33,804 nucleotides of DNA from an uncultured Lachnospiraceae bacterium (GCA_944375815.1 CALWBA010000148.1:1-33804); one strand, 5' to 3'. Shown: positions 1 to 7,027, counted from the stretch's first letter. Notes: a model not told the origin generated them from the letters alone. Numbers and translations are program-made.

Positions 1-5
1 ACCGA

Positions 6-956
6 TCAATACTGATCAGTAGGGCGGAGTACCCTCTGCCCTGCTGATATCCCAGGTTGTCCGTTTAATATGGCCCGGACTGTCCGGGAAATGCGGCCCT
101 GCTGTCCGCAGAAAGTGGCTGTTTGCACAAAATATGCGATAAAGAAAATCAGGAAAGTCTGAATTATCAATGGTATAGCAATCAATACAATGTGCAGCGG
201 ATTTTCAATAATCACTTTACTCTGCCCCATAAAGATCAATACCAAGGTAAGCAACAGACCTACTGTGGTTGCAGAATCAAACTTATGAACAAATACATTT
301 TCAAAATAATCTGCACCCTTGTTCTTGATAACGAAAACTCTGGTCGCAATACCGGAAACTAATGGAATAACAACGAACAATATTACACTCAAAAACAACG
401 TATCTGTCGGTACAGTTACATTGGAAACTCCCAGCAGGAATTTTACAATCGGAACAAATGCAAATAAAATAATCAGATCATTCGTTGCTACCTGAACAAC
501 TGTATAAGCTGGGTTGCCCTTTGTCAGGGTACTCCACACAAAGACCATCGCTGTGCATGGTGCCGCTCCTAACAGAACTGCTCCTGCAAGATATTCTGTT
601 GCTAACTCTGGAGTGATAAACCCTTTAAAGATCACGAATAAAAATAAAGAAGCGATACCATACATCGTAAAAGGCTTAATCAGCCAGTTGACCACCCATG
701 TAACAAACAGCCCCTTTGGATTCTTCCCTACATTTTTTACACTTTTAAAATCCACCTTCAGCATCATTGGATATATCATAACCCAGATCAAAATCGCCAT
801 AGGAATAGAGACTCTTGCATATTCGAATTTATTCAGAAACGCTGAAATTTCTGGAACAAAATATCCTAACAGAACACCGACCACCATGCAAATAAATACC
901 CATAATGTTAAATACCGTTGAAAAAAACTTATTCCTGTGCTGTTCTCATTCTTCAT
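6..956 (-). pseudogene. acr3: ACR3-family arsenite efflux permease, C-terminus replaced
   Basis: ACR3-type arsenite/H+ antiporter of the inner membrane, the last gene of the ars operon here. The N-terminal 275 or so residues are a clear match in style: hydrophobic segments from about residue 15, the GYFVPEI region, and the conserved AVLLGAAPCTAMVFVWS and VATNDLIILFAF blocks carrying the arsenite-transport cysteine. The family usually runs to about 345-360 residues and ends with an NFFELAVAVA helix region. Here, after IAYFV (about residue 278), the frame enters an unrelated polar, arginine-rich tail of about 38 residues and stops at base 6. The final two or three membrane segments are therefore missing. 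The ATG at 956 follows GGAGG by 8 nt. The change lies about 120 bases from the window edge, so a real rearrangement or an assembly join are both possible. It is probably non-functional as read. Confidence 0.8.
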
Positions 957-986
957 GTCATCATCCTCCTAGCCGTCTTAAACATT

Positions 987-1004
987 GATATTTTTATAAA
1001 TATC
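987..1004. promoter_or_regulatory. inverted repeat upstream of acr3
   Basis: A 7-bp inverted repeat, GATATTT then TTAT then AAATATC, sits in the gap between the ferredoxin-ArsC gene and acr3, about 30 bases upstream of the acr3 start. Its size and AT-rich content would suit an ArsR-family operator or an internal promoter region. It does not closely match the two better putative ArsR sites further upstream, so function is only a guess. Confidence 0.25.
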
Positions 1005-1024
1005 TATATGTTATTCTTAAGGAA

Positions 1025-1047
1025 AGTCGGTATTTCTTCAACCGACT
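1025..1047 (-). other. intercistronic stem-loop between ferredoxin-ArsC and acr3
   Basis: AGTCGGT and ACCGACT form a 7-bp stem with a 9-nt loop just after the ArsC stop codon on the minus strand. No run of T follows it, so it is not a standard intrinsic terminator. It may set relative mRNA levels of arsC and acr3 by protecting the upstream message. Confidence 0.35.
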
Positions 1048-1056
1048 CCCTTTCAA

Positions 1057-1710
1057 TTACTGCAATTTTTCTTTTAACTGTTGTATCTTTTCCTCTATCA
1101 TTCGTATTGTCTCTAAAAATACCTCATCTGATTTTCCACTCGGATCATCAAGTCCCCAGTTTTCTGCATACTGACTCGGAACATTTGGACAACTTACATT
1201 ACATCCCATGAAGATAACCACATCTGGTTCTGGAATATCTTCGATCAATTTATTATGTTGAGTCAGTTCCATATCAATTCCATGTACCTGTTTCATCAGT
1301 CTTACCGCATCTGGGTTGATGTGGTCTTTTAATGCTGTTCCCGCAGAATAACTTTCAAATACGCCAGAAGCCAACTTCTTTCCAAGAGCTTCCGCTATCT
1401 GACTTCAGCAAGAATTATGAACACAGATAAAAGCAACCTTTGGCTTTCCAGAACATTTCAATTCCGGCTTATATGTTTCAAAATCATACTCAATATCCAG
1501 CGTGCCATCATCACCAAAGTAATGAATCGCACCTACTGGACAGTTTCGTTCACAGCCATGACAGCCATGCACGCAACCATTTCCATATACTACTTTCGGC
1601 TTATCGCTTTCCATGTCCGGCTTATAAACTCCGTGTCTGCACATGTCGTTACACGCCATGCATCCTATACATTTATCATAGTCAATAACCGGATACCATC
1701 CTTTACTCAT
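1057..1710 (-). pseudogene. arsC: Ferredoxin-ArsC (arsenate reductase) fusion with in-frame TGA at the P-loop arginine
   Basis: One continuous frame of 218 codons apart from a TGA at 1405-1407. Residues 1-80 are a two-cluster 4Fe-4S ferredoxin (CIGCMACNDMC and CVHGCHGCERNCP). Residues from about 90 are an LMW-phosphatase-type ArsC starting KVAFICVHNSC. The next codon should be the catalytic Arg of the CX5R loop but is TGA, and the frame resumes with SQIAEALGKKL. Later parts are also ArsC-like: VVIFMGCNVSCP with the redox cysteines and WGLDDPSG. Upstream and downstream parts are in the same frame (336 bases between their starts). Translation would give a 101-residue ferredoxin ending in the nucleophile loop. 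A TTG at 1374 could restart, but the product would lack the nucleophile. The ATG at 1710 has GGAGG 5 nt upstream. AGA or CGA to TGA needs one base change, so mutation or a base-call error fits. In the intact form, fused ferredoxin could feed electrons to ArsC (inference). Confidence 0.85.
1405..1407 (-). other. in-frame TGA replacing the catalytic Arg of ArsC
   Basis: The minus strand reads TCT TGC TGA AGT CAG, i.e. S-C-stop-S-Q, where ArsC proteins have S-C-R-S-Q. This arginine binds the arsenate oxyanion in the CX5R loop. Both sides remain in frame with good conservation. Confidence 0.85.
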
Positions 1711-1719
1711 AAGTACCTC

Positions 1720-2091
1720 CTAATATCCGAGTTTATGAAGTAATTTTTCTACATCAGCAGCCTTCAGCACTTTTCCCATAGAAACAATCTTTTCATTCAC
1801 TACGATAGCAGGCATACTCATTGCACCATAAGCCATTACTTTTTCCATGTCTGTGATATATTCCACTTCTACAGAAAGTCCCATGGATTTCACAGCAGCT
1901 TTTGCATTTTCAAACTGTTCATGACAGGATTTGCACCCTGCACCAAGTACCTTGATACTGGAAATGGCACAGTTTCCGCCACAACAGCATGAACCTTCAG
2001 ATGCTTCAAAAGTTTCTGCATTGCCATTACAACAACATGAAGGTGCTTCTACCTTTTCTTCTTTTTTCTTTCCAAAATTAAACAGTCCCAT
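1720..2091 (-). CDS. Cysteine-rich thioredoxin-like protein of the ars operon
   Basis: A 123-residue small thioredoxin-fold protein of the redox-active disulfide type. Residues from about 45 hold the fold: SIKVLGAGCKSCHEQFENAKAAV carries a CKSC active-site CXXC, and YGAMSMPAIVVNEKIVSMGK carries the cis-proline MPA loop. The first 42 residues are an added tail with two cysteine clusters (SCCCNG and GSCCCGGNC) that look like a soft-metal or arsenite binding site. It has no signal peptide and lies 9 bp upstream of the ferredoxin-ArsC gene, so it is in the same transcript. It could reduce ArsC or pass As(III) to the pumps. Family assignment is solid; the arsenic role is inferred from its neighbours and its cysteines. 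Confidence 0.8.
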   Translation of the reverse strand: MGLFNFGKKKEEKVEAPSCCCNGNAETFEASEGSCCCGGNCAISSIKVLGAGCKSCHEQFENAKAAVKSMGLSVEVEYITDMEKVMAYGAMSMPAIVVNEKIVSMGKVLKAADVEKLLHKLGY

Positions 2092-2124
2092 AATAAATCT
2101 CCTTTCGATTCTCTTTTATATACT

Positions 2125-2880
2125 TTAACAACATCCACCATTACAACAACATGATGACTTATTTGCTTTCCCTTCGTAGAAACGCTTTAGATTCTCAGGA
2201 AGCTCATATTCTTTGCAGTCACAGCTTTCTTTTGGTGAGAAAACCATTTTCAAAACAGCTTCTACCAACATTGCTTTTGGTGGTACTTCATATTGCTCTC
2301 CTTCGTATTCAAATACACGGCAATTCACTTGCGTTCCACTAATATCTCCGCAACAGCCACAATCATTCTCTATAACAGAGTCGCATATATCTTTTCCGTT
2401 TACCCGGATTGTTGGTGAAGACACAAATTTATGATCTTTGGCTTCTTTTGCTGTTGTCATCGCTTTTTTACGGTATTCCACCTCATAGCCTGCCAATTCC
2501 AGAACAGGATTCAAAACTTCCAATACTTCTTCAAGAACTTTATCCGTTCCGACACAACGGTCACAGGTATTTAAATCCAAGTAAAGATATTCTATGAGAA
2601 CACTCTTTTTGTCATCGACCGTTTCACAGCAACAGCATTCTATATTCACATTTTCTTTCTTAGGAGGTTTCCATCCCGTATCATCACCTGCATATAAAAT
2701 TGCTCCCTGAGGGCATAAATCCCCACATCCATGACAATGATCGATACACGCATCTGGATTAACAACTACCGGAACAGGTGCTTTTCTCTTATCATAGACC
2801 CCATGCGAACATTTTGCCACACAAGTTCCACATTCAACACAATCTAAAATATCAATGACCGGATACCATATTTTTGCCAT
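2125..2880 (-). CDS. Ferredoxin-DUF2703 fusion protein of the ars operon
   Basis: A 251-residue cytosolic protein with an N-terminal two-cluster ferredoxin (about residues 1-70: CVECGTCVAKC and CIDHCHGCGDLCPQGAI). A CCCC motif follows, then a DUF2703-like domain (about 90-225: LYLDLNTCDRCVGTDKVLEEVL, SPTIRVNGKDI, CGCCGD), and a cysteine-rich tail (KSSCCCNGGCC). The ferredoxin half is a clear paralog of the one fused to ArsC: both begin W-YPVID and share HGVY and HCHGC/GCHGC blocks. The DUF2703 part resembles a degenerate thioredoxin fold with CXXC. DUF2703 proteins often sit in arsenic loci, and no reaction is established. ATG at 2880 is chosen over an upstream GTG (2889) because GAGAGG lies 8 nt before it and it matches the paralog's start. 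Confidence 0.8.
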   Translation of the reverse strand: MAKIWYPVIDILDCVECGTCVAKCSHGVYDKRKAPVPVVVNPDACIDHCHGCGDLCPQGAILYAGDDTGWKPPKKENVNIECCCCETVDDKKSVLIEYLYLDLNTCDRCVGTDKVLEEVLEVLNPVLELAGYEVEYRKKAMTTAKEAKDHKFVSSPTIRVNGKDICDSVIENDCGCCGDISGTQVNCRVFEYEGEQYEVPPKAMLVEAVLKMVFSPKESCDCKEYELPENLKRFYEGKANKSSCCCNGGCC

Positions 2881-2896
2881 TTTCAGCACCTCTCAT

Positions 2897-3910
2897 TTAC
2901 ACAAACATGTATTGGAATATATTAAACAGGTATCCAACGATAATAATACCTACTGCACAGATGCCTATGAATAATCCCAATAATTTAGGTTTTACAGCCT
3001 TACGAAGCATAATAAGAGATGGAAGGCTCAGCGTTGTTACTGCCATCATAAAACTAAGGACAGTTCCAAGCAATGCTCCCTTTGCCAATAATGCTTCTGC
3101 AACTGGAATTGTTCCAAAAATATCTGCGTACATTGGAATACCAACAAATACGGCAAGGATAACACCAAATGGATTGTTACTTCCGAGTACTGTCTGAATC
3201 CAATGTTCTGGAATCCAGTTGTGAATGATTGCACCAACACCTACTCCCACAAGAATATATGGGAATACCTTCTTAAAAGTGCTGACAACCTGATCTTTCG
3301 CATAGATCAAACGATCGTGCACTGTAAGATCTGGAGATTCAATGTCTACTCCACTTGCATTGCGGATAAATTCTTCCACCTGATTTTCCATATGCATCTT
3401 TTCAATCAACGTTCCGCCAATTACTGCAACAATCAATCCCAAAATCACATAGACCACAGCAACTTTAGTTCCGAAGATACTCATAAGAAGTACCAAACTT
3501 CCTAAATCCACCATCGGAGAAGAAATCAAGAATGAAAATGTTACTCCCAGAGGAAGCCCTGCACTTGCAAATCCAATAAATAGCGGGATAGAGGAACAAG
3601 AACAGAACGGTGTCACAGTTCCGAGTAACGCTGCAATAATATTTGCTCCTATTCCATGAAAGCGTCCAAGGATTTTCTTACTTCGTTCCGGTGGAAAATA
3701 ACTCTGAATATATGAGATTACAAAAATAAGAAAACATAGCAATACTGTAATCTTAAACACATCGTAAATAAAAAACTGAATGCTTCCTCCTATACGGGAT
3801 GAAACATCTAATCCGACAGCAGAAAGACCACTGCCAATTACTTCATTTAACCATTTCATTCCAAGCACTTGATTCTGAATGAACAGCCAGATTGATTTTA
3901 ATACTTCCAT
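2897..3910 (-). CDS. arsP: ArsP-type permease (organoarsenical/metal efflux)
   Basis: A 337-residue polytopic membrane protein of the ArsP_1 permease family (formerly DUF318). Seen here: about eight hydrophobic segments, the signature FCSCSSIPLFIGFASAG followed by LGVTFSFLISSPMVDLGS in the first half, and GIPMYADIFGTIPVAEALLAKGALLGTVLSFMM in the second. A cytoplasmic charged loop lies around residues 165-200. Family members with known activity export trivalent methyl- and aromatic arsenicals. Others in arsenic loci have untested substrates. ATG 3910 has AAGGAG 6 nt upstream. The gene follows arsR and has its own putative ArsR-type site and a TATACT box in front of it, so it may be transcribed both from the arsR promoter and independently. 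Confidence 0.85.
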   Translation of the reverse strand: MEVLKSIWLFIQNQVLGMKWLNEVIGSGLSAVGLDVSSRIGGSIQFFIYDVFKITVLLCFLIFVISYIQSYFPPERSKKILGRFHGIGANIIAALLGTVTPFCSCSSIPLFIGFASAGLPLGVTFSFLISSPMVDLGSLVLLMSIFGTKVAVVYVILGLIVAVIGGTLIEKMHMENQVEEFIRNASGVDIESPDLTVHDRLIYAKDQVVSTFKKVFPYILVGVGVGAIIHNWIPEHWIQTVLGSNNPFGVILAVFVGIPMYADIFGTIPVAEALLAKGALLGTVLSFMMAVTTLSLPSLIMLRKAVKPKLLGLFIGICAVGIIIVGYLFNIFQYMFV

Positions 3911-3924
3911 AAGTAACTCCTTTC

Positions 3925-3947
3925 ACATTCAAACATTCAAAAATATC
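3925..3947 (-). promoter_or_regulatory. putative ArsR operator in front of arsP
   Basis: This 23-bp segment matches the one in the arsR promoter (4348-4370) at 19 of 23 positions. Read on the minus strand both contain ATTTTTGAAT, then 2 bases plus TGAAT, in the same arrangement. It lies between a TATACT box (3950-3955) and the arsP ribosome-binding site. Confidence 0.5.
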
Positions 3948-3949
3948 GA

Positions 3950-3955
3950 AGTATA
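3950..3955 (-). promoter_or_regulatory. possible -10 box for arsP (TATACT)
   Basis: TATACT on the minus strand about 40 bases upstream of the arsP start. No convincing -35 box lies 16-18 bp upstream, so this is a weak or accessory promoter at best. Confidence 0.3.
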
Positions 3956-3960
3956 GTTTT

Positions 3961-3987
3961 TAAGAAAAGCCACCATATACGATGGCT
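3961..3987 (-). terminator. stem-loop after arsR, possible partial terminator
   Basis: AGCCATC and GGTGGCT form a 7-bp stem with a 6-nt loop starting 4 bases after the arsR stop codon. TTTTCTT follows on the minus strand. A weak intrinsic terminator here would leave most arsR message monocistronic and let some read into arsP. Confidence 0.5.
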
Positions 3988-3991
3988 ATTA

Positions 3992-4309
3992 TCATGTATC
4001 ACAACATTTTTCTGTTTGTTCTCCAGATTCAGTCACTGTGAGCTGTTGTCTCAACAACATCTGTGCACGCTCAGCACCTGCTTCGTCAATGGAATAATGC
4101 ACCCATTTACCATCTTTACGTCCCACAACAATTTCAGCATCACATAAAATCTTCATATGATGAGAAAGCGTAGACTGTGTAATGTGTAATTCATCCAACA
4201 ATTTGCAAGCACATTTTTCCCCGGTTCGCAGCATTTCTAAAATCTGCAAGCGATTTTCATCACCCAATGCCTTGAAAACTCTTGAAATTTCTCTGTATGT
4301 CGTTGCCAT
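3992..4309 (-). CDS. arsR: ArsR/SmtB-family arsenic-responsive repressor
   Basis: A 105-residue winged-helix repressor. The As(III) sensor motif is present as KCACKLLDEL near residue 34, equivalent to the ELCVCDL-type motif, with the paired cysteines two apart. The recognition helix follows (ITQSTLSHHMKIL), then the wing (GRKDGKWVHYSI). Additional cysteines lie near the C-terminus (EKCCDT). It heads the ars operon and presumably represses the promoter just upstream, releasing DNA when As(III) binds the cysteines. Two adjacent ATGs are available (4312 and 4309). The second is preferred because GAGG lies 7 nt upstream of it. Confidence 0.9.
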   Translation of the reverse strand: MATTYREISRVFKALGDENRLQILEMLRTGEKCACKLLDELHITQSTLSHHMKILCDAEIVVGRKDGKWVHYSIDEAGAERAQMLLRQQLTVTESGEQTEKCCDT

Positions 4310-4344
4310 CATTTCACCTCACATTCTTAACCTTTTCTACTTTT

Positions 4345-4372
4345 ATTATATTCATATATTCAAAAATGTCAA
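4345..4372 (-). promoter_or_regulatory. arsR operon promoter
   Basis: Minus-strand TTGACA (4367-4372) and TATAAT (4345-4350) are both perfect consensus boxes with a 16-bp spacer, 33 bases upstream of the arsR start. A strong promoter like this needs a repressor. Confidence 0.75.
4348..4370 (-). promoter_or_regulatory. putative ArsR operator overlapping the arsR promoter
   Basis: An AT-rich 23-bp segment with two TGAATA-type half repeats fills the -35 to -10 spacer and touches both boxes. The same segment recurs before arsP (19 of 23 positions). Location and recurrence suggest the ArsR binding site; binding is inferred. Confidence 0.55.
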
Positions 4373-4383
4373 TATGTCCTCTT

Positions 4384-4421
4384 AAAAAATTACTGGACTC
4401 CACATTTCTGTGAAATCCAGT
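4384..4421 (-). terminator. intrinsic terminator after tnpV
   Basis: On the minus strand a 13-bp stem (ACTGGATTTCACA with its near-perfect complement, two G-U type pairs, 4-nt loop) is followed at once by TTTTTT. It separates the rlmD-tnpV transcript from the arsR promoter. Confidence 0.75.
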
Positions 4422-4427
4422 ATAAAT

Positions 4428-4799
4428 TTAATCGTAGACAAGTTCTTTTAGAACGATTTCTTCTGCCTGTGCTTTTATCATATTCATAGCACCAACCCAT
4501 GCCATCTGGTCACGAGCTTTTAATGCTTCATCTACGCCCTGACGTTCCTGCATTTGCAGGGTAAGCCGTCCCATTCTCCGATTGGCGATATCATCTACCT
4601 CATTCAGATGTTTTACTAACTTTCCGTCCAGCAAGAGCGTATAATATAATGCTGTTCTATGCTCTTTTAAATAACTGAGACGCATTCTACCATATTTTCC
4701 ATAATGCGGTTCTTCCTCTGGAAGTTCCAAATCCGGATAATACATCCCATCTGTTCCGAGCGTATAAGTTCCGCCCATGTCTTCATACAAAGACTTCAT
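4428..4799 (-). CDS. tnpV: TnpV-family transposon-encoded protein
   Basis: A 123-residue protein of the TnpV family, which accompanies clostridial and enterococcal transposons and integrative elements. Seen: an N-terminal DGMYYPDLELPEEE block, then GRMRLSYLKEHRTALYYTLLLDGKL, and a C-terminal ALKARDQMAWVGAMNMIKAQAEEIVLKELVY helix, the usual order and length. No catalytic motif is visible and its function is unknown; it is a marker of mobile DNA. The ATG at 4799 is preferred over a TTG at 4805 because GGAGG lies 8 nt before it. It follows the rlmD extension by 30 bp on the same strand and is closed by a terminator, so it is probably co-transcribed with rlmD. Confidence 0.8.
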   Translation of the reverse strand: MKSLYEDMGGTYTLGTDGMYYPDLELPEEEPHYGKYGRMRLSYLKEHRTALYYTLLLDGKLVKHLNEVDDIANRRMGRLTLQMQERQGVDEALKARDQMAWVGAMNMIKAQAEEIVLKELVYD

Positions 4800-4829
4800 A
4801 TGCAATTCCTCCTTGAAATCAGCAATGAC

Positions 4830-6254
4830 TTAGATCATTGCAAAATGTTTCAACGCATCTTTGATTGCATTTTCCTTTTCTGGAGGACACTGTGGCTGTC
4901 TCGCATTTTCAGACTTTGGCTTATTATAATTCTCTCGCTCGATGATGCCATATTTCTGCTTCACCTGAGCGATATAAAGATTGCTGACCTTTAATCCGGT
5001 ATTTTCAAGAATATATGCCTTGATTTCTTCATAGGTCGCTTTCTTCTCAACATCAGTCAAATCCAACTCATCCATATTCAACTCTACCTCAATATGATGG
5101 TTGACATTAAGTTTGGACAATAAACATACCGTCTCCACATGCTCCGTATGCGGGAACATATCCACAGGCTGTATTCTTCTGACCTGCCATCCCTTCTTTA
5201 CCAGGATTTCCAGATCTCGCTTCTGCGTCTGCGGATTACACGAAATATAGACAAGTCGTTCCGGCTGCAGTCTTGTGACTGCATCTAAAAATTCAGGGGT
5301 ACTGCCTGCCCGGGGAGGATCCATGAAAACAACATCAATATGTTCTCCGCGGGCGGCCATTTTACGGATCGCTGCCGTGGCATCCGCATTCTCAAAGCGG
5401 GCGTTTCCGATATGATTTTCACGGGCATTCTGAATGGCGCATTTGACAGCGCTGGCATTTTTTTCAATTCCCAGTACGCTGCCTGCGTACGGTGCGGCGG
5501 CAAGCCCGATGGTTCCCACTCCGCAGTAGGCATCCAATACTTTCTGATGTTTGTCAATCCGGGCGGCATCTATGGCTGTGCGGTATAAAATCTCAGTCTG
5601 CACGGGATTTACCTGGAAAAAGCTCGATGCGGCGATGCGGAACCGCACGCCGCAGAGCTCGTCCACAATATACCCTCTGCCGTAAAGAACTTTTTCAGAA
5701 AATCCCAGCACTGCGCTCGTATCGCGCGGATTAATGTTCTGGACAATTGACGCCACTCCCGGGCACAATTCACGCACTTTTTTTACGAAGTTTCTGGCTC
5801 CCGGCAGAACAGGTGACGCTGTGACAAGTACTACCAGCAGCTCGTCAGTCAGACGGCTATGGCGCACCAGCACATGGCGGATCAGACCGATACGCCTGTC
5901 TTCGTCATACGGTCTGTATTTACATTCTGCTGCAGCTTTGCGCACTGCATCCACCGCCTGGTCGAGCCGCGGATGATGCAGCAGGCAGCTTTCAACCGGA
6001 AGCACAAAGTGTGTCCCGCGGGCATAAATCCCGCTGATCAGGTGTCTGCCTTTTCCCTGGGCAAAGGTTGATATTGCTTTATTTCTATAGTGGTACGGAT
6101 CCTTCATTCCCAGAGCAGGCTGCACCTTTCCGTAATTTCCAAGTAATTTCTGCACATATTTGCGCTTCTGCTTCAGCTGCTCCTCATAGTCTGTCAAAAG
6201 CAGAGGACAGCCTCCGCAGCCTTTTTCTTTTAATTCGCATATCTTACGTTCCAT
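4830..6254 (-). CDS. rlmD: 23S rRNA m5U1939 methyltransferase RlmD with element-derived C-terminal extension
   Basis: An SAM-dependent RNA methyltransferase of the TrmA/RlmD group, 474 residues. It lacks an N-terminal TRAM domain and begins with the Fe-S cysteine region (KICELK, GCGGCPLL, later ESC). The catalytic domain has VLDAYCGVGTIGLAAA for SAM binding, VFMDPPRAG, and YISCNPQTQKRDL with the nucleophilic cysteine. The core ends at HTEHVETVCLLSKL, where most family members stop. Here 92 further residues follow (4833-5108), including ATYEEIKAYILENTGLKVSNLYIAQVKQKYG and CPPEKENAIKDALKHF. This tail is not part of the RlmD fold, and its DNA is visibly AT-richer than the rest of the gene. The ATG at 6254 is chosen over a GTG at 6260 because of AGG spacing. 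The enzyme is probably functional; the tail looks acquired by integration at the gene's 3' end. Confidence 0.88.
   Translation of the reverse strand: MERKICELKEKGCGGCPLLLTDYEEQLKQKRKYVQKLLGNYGKVQPALGMKDPYHYRNKAISTFAQGKGRHLISGIYARGTHFVLPVESCLLHHPRLDQAVDAVRKAAAECKYRPYDEDRRIGLIRHVLVRHSRLTDELLVVLVTASPVLPGARNFVKKVRELCPGVASIVQNINPRDTSAVLGFSEKVLYGRGYIVDELCGVRFRIAASSFFQVNPVQTEILYRTAIDAARIDKHQKVLDAYCGVGTIGLAAAPYAGSVLGIEKNASAVKCAIQNARENHIGNARFENADATAAIRKMAARGEHIDVVFMDPPRAGSTPEFLDAVTRLQPERLVYISCNPQTQKRDLEILVKKGWQVRRIQPVDMFPHTEHVETVCLLSKLNVNHHIEVELNMDELDLTDVEKKATYEEIKAYILENTGLKVSNLYIAQVKQKYGIIERENYNKPKSENARQPQCPPEKENAIKDALKHFAMI
5128..5141 (-). mobile_element. candidate attachment-site region at the 3' end of rlmD
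   Basis: The codons for HVETV (minus CATGTGGAGACGGT) mark the last strongly conserved stretch of RlmD. Left of this point the composition turns AT-rich and the protein leaves the RlmD fold. The 3' end of rlmD/rumA is a reported integration site for conjugative elements in streptococci. The second copy of a core repeat, if any, would lie outside the window, so exact att limits cannot be given. Confidence 0.4.
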
Positions 6255-6351
6255 GTCCACCTCATATTACATGTGATTTGTCCTGACAGCCATTACCAGG
6301 CTGCATTTGCTAACGCTCATTATATCACATGCCGTAAAGCTGCGTAAACTC

Positions 6352-6894
6352 TCAGATATCTTCCCCGTTCACAAATTTCCGCTTATAATTTTCAATGCAC
6401 TGCTCTATGATTTCCACCGCCTGGATCGGTCCGCCGAACTCATTGACAACGGTTTCCTTGCCTTCCAGATGTTTATAGATGGAGAAAAAGTGTTTCAGCT
6501 CCTCAAAGATATGCTTTGGAAGCTCATTGATGTCTGTATACCCCATGTAAGTCGGATCACCGTATGGAATCGCAATAATCTTCTCATCGCCCATTCCGCC
6601 GTCCTCCATGCGCATCACACCGATGGGATAACAGCGTACCAGAGTCATTGGCTCAATTGCCTCAGAGCAGAGCACCAAAACGTCGAGAGGATCCCTGTCA
6701 TCCCCGTACGTTCTGGGGATAAATCCATAATTCATGGGATAATGCGTTGCGGTAAATAAAATGCGGTCCAGCATCAGCAGGCCGGTCTCTTTATCCAGTT
6801 CGTATTTTTTGTTGCTTCCTTTCGGTATTTCGATAACCGCCATAAAATCTGTAGGATAAATTCTGTCCTCACCAATATCATGCCATATGTTCAT
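6352..6894 (-). CDS. ppa: Inorganic pyrophosphatase (family I)
   Basis: A 180-residue soluble Mg-dependent pyrophosphatase, hydrolysing PPi to phosphate and so driving biosynthetic reactions. Family I features are visible: the KKYELDKETGLLMLDR substrate region, HYPMNYGFIPRTYGDDRDPLDVLVL holding the signature acidic DxDPxD cluster, and DEKIIAIP. Length fits bacterial family I enzymes. The ATG at 6894 has GGAGG 6 nt upstream, and residues before it have no family similarity. It has its own promoter and stands alone between rlmD and the AraC gene. Confidence 0.95.
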   Translation of the reverse strand: MNIWHDIGEDRIYPTDFMAVIEIPKGSNKKYELDKETGLLMLDRILFTATHYPMNYGFIPRTYGDDRDPLDVLVLCSEAIEPMTLVRCYPIGVMRMEDGGMGDEKIIAIPYGDPTYMGYTDINELPKHIFEELKHFFSIYKHLEGKETVVNEFGGPIQAVEIIEQCIENYKRKFVNGEDI

Positions 6895-6927
6895 AGATAT
6901 CCTCCTTTGCACTGAGTATTTTCTATT

Positions 6928-6956
6928 ATTATAACGCAGTATAAGTATTTTTCCAA
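6928..6956 (-). promoter_or_regulatory. ppa promoter
   Basis: Minus-strand TTGGAA (6951-6956), 17-bp spacer, perfect TATAAT (6928-6933), about 33 bases upstream of the ppa start. Confidence 0.65.
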
Positions 6957-7027
6957 ATATTTTTGTATATTATCAGAAATATCTAAATTCATTCTGACAC
7001 CAATGGATATCTGTCTCAGATTTCCTG

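Noticed and set aside
1405..1407. TGA in ArsC read as selenocysteine
   Set aside because: Sec normally replaces a redox Cys, but this codon replaces the phosphate-loop Arg, and both neighbouring cysteines are already coded as TGT/TGC. A nonsense change or base-call error is simpler.
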